8,650 nt of DNA from Bacillota bacterium (GCA_016284485.1 JAEEOX010000201.1:1-8650), one strand, 5' to 3'; positions 1-6,779 are shown, counted from the first letter of the stretch. Notes: generated from the sequence alone by a model not told the origin. Translations and numbers: made by a program.

Positions 1-342
1 AATGTGTACTTTTTTGACCATGAACCTTTGTCAGCATTTTGGGATGAAGCTGAAATAAAAGATAGTTTGGATTCTTTGGCTCGTGGCACAGAACTGGAAA
101 TCAAGGTTCACCCGTGCCATAATCTTCTTGGCAATAACCGCATTATGAGTATACAATGTGGACAACAAAGTATTTGTGACTTTGACGATACTAGGAGAGA
201 TATGACGATCTTAAGAAGAGGTATGGAATTATTTGCTTTGTTAATAGTTTCGACATATATAGGTATATGGCTCTATTTGTCAAATCCCCCACTCGGAAAA
301 CATAAGAAAGAATACAGTCAGATCATAATCGAGGAAGATTAA
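1..342 (+). CDS. Hypothetical small membrane-anchored protein, 3' end (5' partial)
   Basis: The open frame runs into the left edge of the window. The codon before the first possible start (GTG at 4) is sense and no ribosome binding site is visible there, so this is probably the C-terminal part of a longer protein. About 112 residues are visible: a mixed polar region (roughly 1-70) with acidic and cysteine-containing stretches, one hydrophobic segment at about 74-92 (ending GIWLYL), then a short lysine-rich and acidic tail ending EED. One reading is a small protein with a soluble or extracytoplasmic domain beside a membrane helix. I recognise no family. The gene is clearly more AT-rich than the genes downstream, which suggests a different history or low expression. 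It is on the same strand as the hydrogenase operon but separated from it by 361 bases and a strong terminator, so it is probably not part of that operon. Confidence 0.55.
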   Translation, partial: NVYFFDHEPLSAFWDEAEIKDSLDSLARGTELEIKVHPCHNLLGNNRIMSIQCGQQSICDFDDTRRDMTILRRGMELFALLIVSTYIGIWLYLSNPPLGKHKKEYSQIIIEED

Positions 343-425
343 GGATAAAAAAGTTAAGCAGCTGTACTGGAGTGTAGTAGAAAAGCATCAGCAGGTAATG
401 ATTAATAATGGTTGTTTTGATTTAT

Positions 426-442
426 TTGTTACGTCTTAACAA
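426..442. promoter_or_regulatory. Rex-box-like inverted repeat (weak candidate operator)
   Basis: TTGTTA (426-431) and TAACAA (437-442) are perfect inverted copies with five bases between them. The clostridial box for Rex, the NADH/NAD+-sensing repressor, is TTGTTAA-N4-TTAACAA, which leaves six bases between the same hexamers, so this site is one base short and has only one complete heptamer (right side). Control by Rex would make sense for an NADH-linked hydrogenase, but the site lies about 260 bases before hydC and upstream of a terminator. This is an inference and weakly supported. Confidence 0.2.
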
Positions 443-546
443 CAATCTTTTGAATTAATGAAGATTGGACTATTATGCTTTTGCATAAGTGATTGATGCG
501 TAATAATGCGAGTTCAATGAGATCTGAGAATAGTTTAGTGTTATCA

Positions 547-598
547 GGCGTCTCCTGTCGGTTCTTGACCGGCAGGAGGCGCCTTTTGTGCTTTTTTT
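547..598 (+). terminator. Rho-independent terminator upstream of hydC
   Basis: The left arm 547-563 and right arm 567-583 can form a 17-bp stem that includes several G-U pairs, with a three-base loop (CTT). It is followed by TTTT, GTGC and a run of seven T. It should end plus-strand transcripts arriving from the left before they reach the hydrogenase operon. No alternative antiterminator pairing was found by eye, so I call it a plain terminator rather than an attenuator. Confidence 0.75.
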
Positions 599-618
599 GA
601 TACAACAAAAAAAGCACA
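587..618. repeat. Perfect 12-bp inverted repeat overlapping the terminator T-tract
   Basis: TGTGCTTTTTTT (587-598) is exactly complementary to AAAAAAAGCACA (607-618), with an 8-base loop. The left arm is the T-tract of the preceding terminator, so the two structures compete in a read-through transcript. On the minus strand the stem has a T-rich arm but little T-run after it, so it is not a clear reverse terminator. Confidence 0.6.
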
Positions 619-627
619 CTTTTTCCC

Positions 628-657
628 TTGAAACAAATCTGAGCCCTATGATACACT
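628..657 (+). promoter_or_regulatory. Candidate promoter of the hydCBA operon
   Basis: A -35 box TTGAAA (628-633) is followed after 18 bases by TACACT (652-657), which is preceded by TG at 649-650, the arrangement of an extended -10 element. Transcription would start near 664 and give a leader of about 40 bases before the hydC start at 704. The position just after the strong terminator supports an independent promoter. The -10 match is only four of six; TATGAT at 647-652 is a better hexamer but sits too close (13 bases) to the -35 box. Confidence 0.4.
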
Positions 658-703
658 TATTCGGTATGACATTAGTCTATCAATATATATAGGAGAGTGT
701 TTT

Positions 704-1213
704 ATGAGTTGTGAAAATTGTCAGAAGGAGCGAGAGATGCTTCAGGAGATCATCCTGAAACACAAGGGCACGCCCGGCGCTCTGATTCCCATTCTTCATG
801 AGGCGCAGAATGTTTACGGCTACCTCCCGGGAGAGGTCCTTCACGACATCGCCAAGGGACTTGGCATGCCGGAAGCGGAAGTCTACGGAGTAGCCACTTT
901 CTATTCACAGTTTTCCCTGGAGAAGAAGGGCAAATACAGAATCAACGTGTGTCTCGGCACGGCCTGCTACGTCAAGGGCGCGCAGGATCTTTTGGACAAG
1001 TTCAAGCTGAGACTGATGATAGATGTGGGAGAATGCACCGATGACGGGCTTTTCTCACTGGAGGCCTGCCGCTGCATCGGAGCGTGCGGACTGGCTCCCG
1101 TCGTCACCATCAACGGTGACGTCTACGGCAGGATGACCGTCGACAAGGTGGACGAGATCCTGGACAAATACGAAGCTCTCGCAGCTTCAGAAAAGGAGGC
1201 TGAAGAGGCATGA
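704..1213 (+). CDS. hydC: NuoE-like [2Fe-2S] subunit of bifurcating [FeFe]-hydrogenase (HydC/HndA)
   Basis: This 169-residue protein is of the 24-kDa NADH dehydrogenase subunit (NuoE) family. It passes electrons between the flavin subunit and the rest of the complex in the cytoplasm. An N-terminal helical part (about 8-75, with TPGALIPILHEAQ and the VYGVATFYSQF segment typical of NuoE) precedes a thioredoxin-like [2Fe-2S] domain with the four expected ligands: C83-x4-C88 and C124-x3-C128. The length is normal for the family. The ATG at 704 has AGGAG at 691-695, eight bases upstream. The stop overlaps the next start (ATGA, 1210-1213), showing translational coupling to hydB. Context with a NuoF-like and an H-cluster subunit identifies it as a hydrogenase subunit rather than part of respiratory complex I. 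An extra CxxC pair (C3, C6) lies at the N-terminus, outside the known cluster. Family certain; gene naming differs among authors (HydC, HndA). Confidence 0.93.
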   Translation: MSCENCQKEREMLQEIILKHKGTPGALIPILHEAQNVYGYLPGEVLHDIAKGLGMPEAEVYGVATFYSQFSLEKKGKYRINVCLGTACYVKGAQDLLDKFKLRLMIDVGECTDDGLFSLEACRCIGACGLAPVVTINGDVYGRMTVDKVDEILDKYEALAASEKEAEEA

Positions 1214-3096
1214 TCTTAAAGAACAGAGAAGATCTCAACATTCTTAGAGACAGGAAACACAGGGAAATGGCTCTTCGTCTCGGCGAAGATTTCGATCCGA
1301 AGGACGGCGGCAGGATGCACATCCTGATCTGCGGCGTGGCAGGCTGTCACTCTGCGGGCTCCATGGGCATCTACGAAAACCTTTTGAAGAAGATCGAGGA
1401 GAACGGACTTCAGTCCGAGATCAAGCTCATCTCCACGGGATGCATGGGCCTCTGCGCCCAGGGACCTCTCATGGTCACATATCCCGACGAGATCATGTAC
1501 ACCCATGTTGAACCGGAAGACGTGGAGGAGATCTGGACTTCCCATATCATGGGCGGACAGCCGGTGGAGAGACTTTTTGCGGCGGAAGCGGACGGAACCA
1601 AGATCGCTCACGCCCTTAAGGATCACTCATTCTACTCAAAGCAGCTCAAGATCGCTCTCAAGAACTGCGGTCTCATCGACCCCATGGACATCGAGGAGTA
1701 CATCGGAGTCGAGGGTTATCAGGCTCTGGCTCAGTGCCTCACTGACATGGATCCCGAGGACGTCATCGATACAATGAAGGACGCTGTGCTCAGAGGAAGA
1801 GGAGGCGCAGGCTTCCCCCTGGGAGTCAAGTGGGAATCTGCTGCCAGGGAGATGGCTCCGGTCAAGTATATCTGCTGCAATGCGGATGAGGGAGACCCCG
1901 GCGCGTTCATGGACAGATCCATCCTTGAGGGAGATCCCCATTCCATTCTGGAAGCCATGACCATCGCGGGCTACGCTTGCGGAGCCAAGCAGGGATATAT
2001 CTACGTCCGCGCGGAGTACCCTGTGGCGGTGGAGCGTCTGGGCATAGCCATCAGACAGGCTCACGAGTACGGACTTCTGGGCAAAAACATTCTGGGCAAA
2101 CCATTCGATTTCGACATAGACATCCGTCTGGGAGCGGGAGCTTTTGTGTGCGGAGAAGCCACGGCCCTCATGGCATCCATCGAGGGCAAGCGCGGCGAGC
2201 CCCGTCCCAAGCCTCCCAGATCAACTGAGAAGGGTCTCTTCGACTGCCCCACGGTGCTCAACAACGTTGAGACCTTCGCCAATGTTCCCCAGATAATCCT
2301 GAAGGGAACGGATTGGTTCAAGTCCATCGGAACTGAGAAGTCCAACGGCACCAAGGTGTTCGCGCTGGGCGGCAAGATAGGCAACACCGGTCTCGTGGAA
2401 GTTCCCATGGGAACCACCCTGAGAGAAGTGGTGTTCGAGATCGGCGGAGGAGTGCCCGGAGACCTGGCCTTCAAGGCGGCTCAGACCGGCGGACCTTCCG
2501 GAGGATGCATCACCGCGGAGCATCTGGACACGCCTCTTGATTTCGACTCACTTACCAAGCTGGGGACCATGATGGGTTCCGGCGGACTCATCGTAATGGC
2601 TGAGGATTCATGCATGGTGGACATCGCCAAGTTCTTCCTGGACTTCACCGTGGACGAATCCTGCGGCAAGTGCCCGCCCTGCAGGATCGGCACCAAGAGG
2701 ATGCTGGACATTACCAAGAAGATCACCGAAGGAAAGGGCAACATGGATGACCTGGAGGAACTGGAGGATCTGGCCGGAATGATCAAGACAGGCGCTCTTT
2801 GCGGCCTGGGCCAGTCTGCACCCAACCCTGTGGTATCCACCCTTCAGTACTTCAGGGATGAATACATCGCCCACGTAAGGGACAAGAAGTGCCCCGCAGG
2901 CGTCTGCGTATCCATGCTCAAGTACATCATCATGGCGGAGACCTGCAAGAGGTGCGGCATCTGCGCCAAGAACTGCCCCGTTGGAGCCATTTCCGGCGAC
3001 AAGGAGCATCCATACGTCATCGATCAGGACAAGTGCATCAAGTGCGGCGTCTGCATGAGCAAGTGTCCGTTCAAGTCAATACTCAAGAACGCATAA
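1210..3096 (+). CDS. hydB: NuoF-like flavin/NAD(H)-binding subunit of bifurcating [FeFe]-hydrogenase (HydB/HndC)
   Basis: This 628-residue cytoplasmic subunit carries FMN, the NAD(H) site and several FeS centres. In order: an N-terminal thioredoxin-like [2Fe-2S] domain (about 36-100) with C41-x4-C46 and C78-x3-C82; the NuoF core with the glycine-rich FMN/NADH loop RGRGGAGFP (195-203), CNADEGDPG (223-231) and GAGAFVCGEATAL (308-320); an SLBB-type region (about 380-450); the [4Fe-4S] site C485-x2-C488-x2-C491 with C531; a C561-x4-C566 pair; and a C-terminal two-cluster ferredoxin domain (C579, C582, C585, C589 and C609, C612, C615, C619). This full set is typical of HydB of trimeric hydrogenases, where the N-terminal domain takes the place of the separate HndB subunit. 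It is believed to be the site of flavin-based electron bifurcation between NADH and ferredoxin. The start overlaps the hydC stop by four bases. No missing ligand was seen. NAD versus NADP preference cannot be read from the sequence. Confidence 0.95.
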   Translation: MILKNREDLNILRDRKHREMALRLGEDFDPKDGGRMHILICGVAGCHSAGSMGIYENLLKKIEENGLQSEIKLISTGCMGLCAQGPLMVTYPDEIMYTHVEPEDVEEIWTSHIMGGQPVERLFAAEADGTKIAHALKDHSFYSKQLKIALKNCGLIDPMDIEEYIGVEGYQALAQCLTDMDPEDVIDTMKDAVLRGRGGAGFPLGVKWESAAREMAPVKYICCNADEGDPGAFMDRSILEGDPHSILEAMTIAGYACGAKQGYIYVRAEYPVAVERLGIAIRQAHEYGLLGKNILGKPFDFDIDIRLGAGAFVCGEATALMASIEGKRGEPRPKPPRSTEKGLFDCPTVLNNVETFANVPQIILKGTDWFKSIGTEKSNGTKVFALGGKIGNTGLVEVPMGTTLREVVFEIGGGVPGDLAFKAAQTGGPSGGCITAEHLDTPLDFDSLTKLGTMMGSGGLIVMAEDSCMVDIAKFFLDFTVDESCGKCPPCRIGTKRMLDITKKITEGKGNMDDLEELEDLAGMIKTGALCGLGQSAPNPVVSTLQYFRDEYIAHVRDKKCPAGVCVSMLKYIIMAETCKRCGICAKNCPVGAISGDKEHPYVIDQDKCIKCGVCMSKCPFKSILKNA

Positions 3097-3111
3097 GGAG
3101 GTACCCGGACC

Positions 3112-4869
3112 ATGAGCAAAGTACACGTTACTATAGACGGTATTCAGGTCTATGTGCCTGATACATACACCATCCTGGAGGCAGCCAAGGAGATAAATAT
3201 CCACATCCCCACACTCTGCTTCCTTAAGGACGTAAGCGAGCTGGGCTGCTGCAGAATGTGCCTTGTGGAGATCAAAGGCAAGAAGGAACTGCAGGCTGCC
3301 TGCGTTCACCCGGTAAAGGACGGCATGGAGGTTATCACACACTCCGCCCGTATCAACAGATACCGCAAAAAGAACCTGGAGCTCATACTTTCCAACCACC
3401 CCGCCAGATGTCAGTCCTGCACCAGATCCATCTCTCAGTGCGAACTGCAGGTCCTGGCCAACAAGCTGGACGTAGACTCCACCAACTATCTGAAGTATCA
3501 GGATTCGATCACAATGAATCCCAAGAGCAAAATAGACGAGGGCATCTCCATCTTCAGAGACCCCAACCGCTGCGTTCTTTGCAGAAGGTGCGTATCCATC
3601 TGCAATAACATCCAGACTGTAGGAGCTATTTCACCTCTCTTCAGAGGAATGGCCACGGTCATCGGAACAGCGGGTCTGGACAACATCGACTCTTCAGTCT
3701 GCGTCAACTGCGGACAGTGCATCTCCGTATGTCCCACGGGAGCTCTTCAGGAGAACAGGACACTGGACGGCGTAATGGACGATCTCTACGATCCCGAAAA
3801 GATCGTCATCGCCCAGACCGCTCCGGCAGTCCGCGCGGCTCTCGGCGAAGAGTTCGGCAACCCCATCGGCACCAACGTCACAGGCAAGATGGTGACAGCC
3901 CTCAAGATGCTGGGCTTCGACAAGGTCTTCGATACCAACACCGGAGCAGACCTTACCATCATGGAAGAGGGAACGGAGCTCATCGACAGGATCAGAGGAG
4001 GCGGAGTGCTTCCCCTCATCACATCCTGCTCACCCGGCTGGGTCAAGTTCTGCGAACACAACTTCCCGGAATTCCTGCCCAACCTGAGCACCTGCAAGTC
4101 TCCCCACGAGATGTTGGGAGCCATAATCAAGAGCTACTATGCCGAAAAGAACGGGATCGACCCGAAGAAGATCGTAGTGGTCTCCGTCATGCCCTGCACC
4201 GCAAAAAAGTTCGAGGCACAGCGTCCCGAACTGGCGGCGGTGGACAATCTGCCTGACGTAGACTACTCCATCACCACCAGAGAGCTGGCCCGTATGATCC
4301 GTCAGATCGGTATCGACTTCAATTCTCTGGCTGACACGAACTTCGACGATCCGCTGGGAATGTCCACCGGCGCAGGCCTCATCTTCGGAACCACAGGCGG
4401 CGTCATGGAGGCAGCTCTCCGTACGGTCAACGACCTGCTTTCGGGAACCAATTCCGATGCACTGGACTACAACGAGGTCCGCGGCATCGACGAAGGCATC
4501 AAGGAAGCTTCCGTCAAGATCGCAGATCTGGATCTCAAGGTGGCTGTGGCCCACGGACTGGGCAACGCCAGACGTCTCATGGAGAGGATGAGAGCAGGCG
4601 AGCACTTCGACTTCATCGAGATCATGGCCTGTCCGGGCGGCTGCATCAACGGCGGCGGACAGCCTCTCCAGGTATCCGACGTACGTAACTGGGTGGACTT
4701 CAAGGAGAAGCGTGCTCAGGCCCTGTACGCAGGAGACCAGAAGATGATCATGAGAAAGTCCCACAACAACCCGGCCATCAGGAGACTCTACAAAGAGTAC
4801 CTGGGATTTGCCGGCGGCATGAAGGCACATCAGCTCCTTCATACCCACTACGTGGACAGATCAGAATAA
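3112..4869 (+). CDS. hydA: [FeFe]-hydrogenase catalytic subunit (HydA/HndD)
   Basis: This 585-residue subunit holds the H-cluster, where protons are reduced or H2 is oxidised. Domains: plant-type [2Fe-2S] ferredoxin (C36, C47, C50, C64); His-ligated [4Fe-4S] (H96, C100, C103, C110); two-cluster ferredoxin (C154, C157, C160, C164 and C197, C200, C203, C207); catalytic domain with loop L1 TSCSPGW (304-310), L2 MPCTAKKFE (360-368) and L3 MACPGGCINGGGQP (505-518); small-subunit-like C-terminus (about 545-585). Residues of the proton path of the C. pasteurianum enzyme CpI are kept: C306, E286, E289, S326, R293. Two oddities: L1 has S307 where CpI has the ligand C300, and the His-cluster motif is C-x6-C instead of C-x5-C. 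Length and absence of a C-terminal [2Fe-2S] domain fit the shorter HydA type of acetogens and other clostridia. AAGGAGG (3095-3101) overlaps the hydB stop, 10 bases before ATG. The maturases HydE, HydF and HydG are not in the window. Confidence 0.95.
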   Translation: MSKVHVTIDGIQVYVPDTYTILEAAKEINIHIPTLCFLKDVSELGCCRMCLVEIKGKKELQAACVHPVKDGMEVITHSARINRYRKKNLELILSNHPARCQSCTRSISQCELQVLANKLDVDSTNYLKYQDSITMNPKSKIDEGISIFRDPNRCVLCRRCVSICNNIQTVGAISPLFRGMATVIGTAGLDNIDSSVCVNCGQCISVCPTGALQENRTLDGVMDDLYDPEKIVIAQTAPAVRAALGEEFGNPIGTNVTGKMVTALKMLGFDKVFDTNTGADLTIMEEGTELIDRIRGGGVLPLITSCSPGWVKFCEHNFPEFLPNLSTCKSPHEMLGAIIKSYYAEKNGIDPKKIVVVSVMPCTAKKFEAQRPELAAVDNLPDVDYSITTRELARMIRQIGIDFNSLADTNFDDPLGMSTGAGLIFGTTGGVMEAALRTVNDLLSGTNSDALDYNEVRGIDEGIKEASVKIADLDLKVAVAHGLGNARRLMERMRAGEHFDFIEIMACPGGCINGGGQPLQVSDVRNWVDFKEKRAQALYAGDQKMIMRKSHNNPAIRRLYKEYLGFAGGMKAHQLLHTHYVDRSE

Positions 4870-4880
4870 TACCGGAACAA

Positions 4881-4913
4881 AAAACCATCACTGCAGTATG
4901 CAGTGATGGTTTT
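4881..4913. terminator. Bidirectional terminator between hydA and the acyl-CoA ligase gene
   Basis: A perfect 15-bp stem (4881-4895 with 4899-4913) has a three-base loop GTA. The left arm begins with AAAA (in an A-run from 4879) and the right arm ends with TTTT, so it can act as an intrinsic terminator for both converging genes. It starts 11 bases after the hydA stop and lies three bases beyond the ligase stop on the minus strand. Confidence 0.85.
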
Positions 4914-4916
4914 GCT

Positions 4917-6557
4917 TTACATAACTTCGTTTTCCTGAGCCACCAGGTTAGCGCCGCCGTAGATCTCGCGAAGCCTGGGCTTTTCGATCTTGCCGGTGGC
5001 GTTTCTGGGAACATCCGCAAAAATTATTTTGCGGGGACGTTTGTACTTGGGAAGCTTCAGGCAGAAGTCGTTCACTTCCTCTTCGGTACAGGTGAAGCCC
5101 TCCTTGACCTCTATGATGGCGGCGGATATCTCACCCAGCCGCTTATCAGGAAGGCCGATGACCGCCACGTCCTTGACGGGGGCGAAGGCGTGGAGGAAAT
5201 CCTCGATCTGCACGGGGTAGATGTTTTCTCCTCCGGAAATGATGACGTCCTTCTTGCGGTCCACCAGAAAGATGAAGCCGTCTTCGTCGGTGGTGGCCAC
5301 GTCTCCGGTGTAAAGCCATCCGTCATCAGAGAGGACCTCTGCAGTAGCCTTGGGATCGTTGAAGTATTCCACCATGACCCCGGGACCCTTGACGGCAAGC
5401 TCTCCCACGGAGCAGCGGGGCAGGGTGTTGTGCTCCTCGTCCACGATCCTGGCCTCCCAGCCGTAGCCCGGGATACCGATGGCACCCACCTTGGACATGT
5501 TCTCAACGCCCAGGTGTACGCATCCGGGGCCCAGCGACTCGGAGAGACCGTAGTTGGTATCGTACTGGTGATCCGGGAAGTAGTCCAGCCAGTGGCGTAT
5601 CATCGAGGGCGGCACAGGCTGGGCACCGATGTGCATCAGCCTCCACTGATCCAGATTGTAATCCCCGGTCTTTTCGTCGCCCCTGTCCAGAGCGTCCAGA
5701 ATGTCCTGGGCCCAGGGGACAAGGAGCCACACTATGGTGCAGCGCTCCTCTGAGACCGCATGAAGGATGAACCTGGGTGTGGTCCCGCGCAAAAGCACCG
5801 CGCGGCTGCCGGATATCAGGGATCCGAACCAGTGCATCTTGGCCCCGGTGTGATACAGGGGAGGGATGCAGAGGAAGACGTCTTTCTTGGTCTGGCCGTG
5901 GTGCTTCTGCTCCACCTCACAGGAGTGCATGAGCGCACTGTGCCTGTGAAGGATGGCCTTGGGGAATCCGGTGGTGCCGGACGAAAAGTATATTGCCGCC
6001 AGGTCATCATCGGAGATGTCCACCTGGGGTGCCTTGCTGGAATAGTTTGAGGTCTGGACCAGGAAGTTCTCGGCGAAGGTGGGGGTGTTCTCGCCCACGA
6101 AAAGAAGGAGCCTGTTCCTGGAGACCTGCTCCACCACGTCCTCGATACGGCCGATGAACTCCGGGCCGAAGATCAGGACTTCCACCTCGGCCAGGTCCAG
6201 ACAGTATTTGATCTCATCGGAAGAATACCTGAAGTTCAGGGGCACCGCGATGGCGCCGGATTTCAGGATACCGAAATATATGGGAAGCCAGGAAAGGCAG
6301 TTCATGAGAAGGATGCCTACCTTCTCGCCTTTTTTGACGCCCCGGGCCATGAGATAGTTGGCCACGCGGTTGGCCTTCTCGTCGAAGACCTTCCATGTGA
6401 TCTCCTCCCGGTAGGGACCTGTGTGGGCGGGCTCCATGAGCTCATACTCCTTCCAGGTGGTGAGCCTGGGTACGGTGATGGTGGGGTTCAGTTCCACCAG
6501 AGCTACGTCGTCCGGCCATTCTCTGGCATTTCTTTCAAGATACTTGGTTATGGGCAT
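4917..6557 (-). CDS. AMP-forming acyl-CoA ligase (ANL superfamily), substrate unknown
   Basis: This 546-residue soluble enzyme should activate a carboxylic acid with ATP to an acyl-adenylate and transfer it to CoA. The ANL motifs are intact: P-loop-like SSGTTGFPK (192-200), YGLSE (336-340), YTGD (416-419), hinge DRKKDVIISGGENIYP (433-448) and the catalytic lysine K523 within NATGKIEK (519-526). The length is normal for fatty-acyl or aryl/carnitine-type CoA ligases (CaiC-like and relatives), but the substrate cannot be read by eye. The ATG at 6557 is preceded by AGGAGGT (plus-strand 6565-6571) with a seven-base gap, and a good promoter lies about 50 bases upstream, so it is probably transcribed alone. 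It converges on hydA through the shared terminator. Base and codon use match the hydrogenase genes, giving no sign of recent transfer. No dehydrogenase, transferase or transporter beside it narrows the pathway. Confidence 0.9.
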   Translation of the reverse strand: MPITKYLERNAREWPDDVALVELNPTITVPRLTTWKEYELMEPAHTGPYREEITWKVFDEKANRVANYLMARGVKKGEKVGILLMNCLSWLPIYFGILKSGAIAVPLNFRYSSDEIKYCLDLAEVEVLIFGPEFIGRIEDVVEQVSRNRLLLFVGENTPTFAENFLVQTSNYSSKAPQVDISDDDLAAIYFSSGTTGFPKAILHRHSALMHSCEVEQKHHGQTKKDVFLCIPPLYHTGAKMHWFGSLISGSRAVLLRGTTPRFILHAVSEERCTIVWLLVPWAQDILDALDRGDEKTGDYNLDQWRLMHIGAQPVPPSMIRHWLDYFPDHQYDTNYGLSESLGPGCVHLGVENMSKVGAIGIPGYGWEARIVDEEHNTLPRCSVGELAVKGPGVMVEYFNDPKATAEVLSDDGWLYTGDVATTDEDGFIFLVDRKKDVIISGGENIYPVQIEDFLHAFAPVKDVAVIGLPDKRLGEISAAIIEVKEGFTCTEEEVNDFCLKLPKYKRPRKIIFADVPRNATGKIEKPRLREIYGGANLVAQENEVM

Positions 6558-6604
6558 GTCTTGGACCTCCTGAGATGCGCCTGGGCATTTTTGTGTTTTC
6601 TAAC

Positions 6605-6633
6605 ATTATATTGCTTATTTTTTTGTTTTTCAA
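6605..6633 (-). promoter_or_regulatory. Promoter of the acyl-CoA ligase gene
   Basis: Read on the minus strand, TTGAAA (plus 6628-6633) and a perfect TATAAT (plus 6605-6610) are separated by exactly 17 bases in an A-rich spacer. This is close to the vegetative consensus. The start site would fall near 6598, giving a leader of about 40 bases with a good ribosome binding site. Confidence 0.75.
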
Positions 6634-6722
6634 TAGGAAAATTCGCACAAGATGAGTTCGCAGAGGTCGTAGACGCCGGAGATATATATTTTGCGCCAGG
6701 TCAGGTATTCGGCAAAAAAATG

Positions 6723-6751
6723 TTGCAAGGAATCTCAAAAGAAACTATTAT
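6723..6751 (+). promoter_or_regulatory. Promoter of the acetyltransferase-guaA pair
   Basis: TTGCAA (6723-6728) and TATTAT (6746-6751) are separated by 17 bases, each differing from the vegetative consensus at one or two positions. Transcription would begin near 6758, about 36 bases before the ATG at 6794. Together with the ligase promoter it forms a divergent promoter region. Confidence 0.55.
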
Positions 6752-6779
6752 ATTTTTATTGTAATTCCACTATTTAAAA

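Larger units (their letters stand above)
343..703. other. Intergenic region upstream of the hydrogenase operon
   Basis: This AT-rich stretch has no convincing complete gene. It holds, in order: a short open frame without a good start codon (329-439); an imperfect TTGTTA/TAACAA inverted repeat (426-442); a weak promoter-like box pair (TTGAAT at 450-455, TATTAT at 471-476, spacer only 15); a strong hairpin terminator (547-598); a second perfect inverted repeat sharing the terminator's T-tract (587-618); a candidate promoter (628-657); and the ribosome binding site AGGAG at 691-695. The terminator lies 205 bases past the upstream stop codon, far for a simple gene end, so a small RNA or leader transcript here is possible. 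Confidence 0.5.

Noticed and set aside
547..598. Riboswitch or attenuator in front of hydC
   Set aside because: The terminator is clear, but no conserved aptamer core or antiterminator pairing could be found by eye, and a promoter lies after it.
429..656. 75-residue minus-strand open frame
   Set aside because: It spans the terminator and second hairpin, is rich in Lys/Arg from T-runs, has no ribosome binding site, and gives no recognisable protein.
4030..4848. Long minus-strand open frame (272 residues) inside hydA
   Set aside because: It is an antisense shadow of a gene with full motif support; the product has no recognisable domain.
704..4869. Reading the operon as part of respiratory complex I
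   Set aside because: Only NuoE- and NuoF-like subunits are present, and the next gene is an H-cluster hydrogenase; no membrane Nuo subunits are seen.
5190..5753. Plus-strand open frame of 187 residues inside the acyl-CoA ligase
   Set aside because: It is antisense to the ANL motifs of the ligase and arises from the codon bias of a GC-rich gene.
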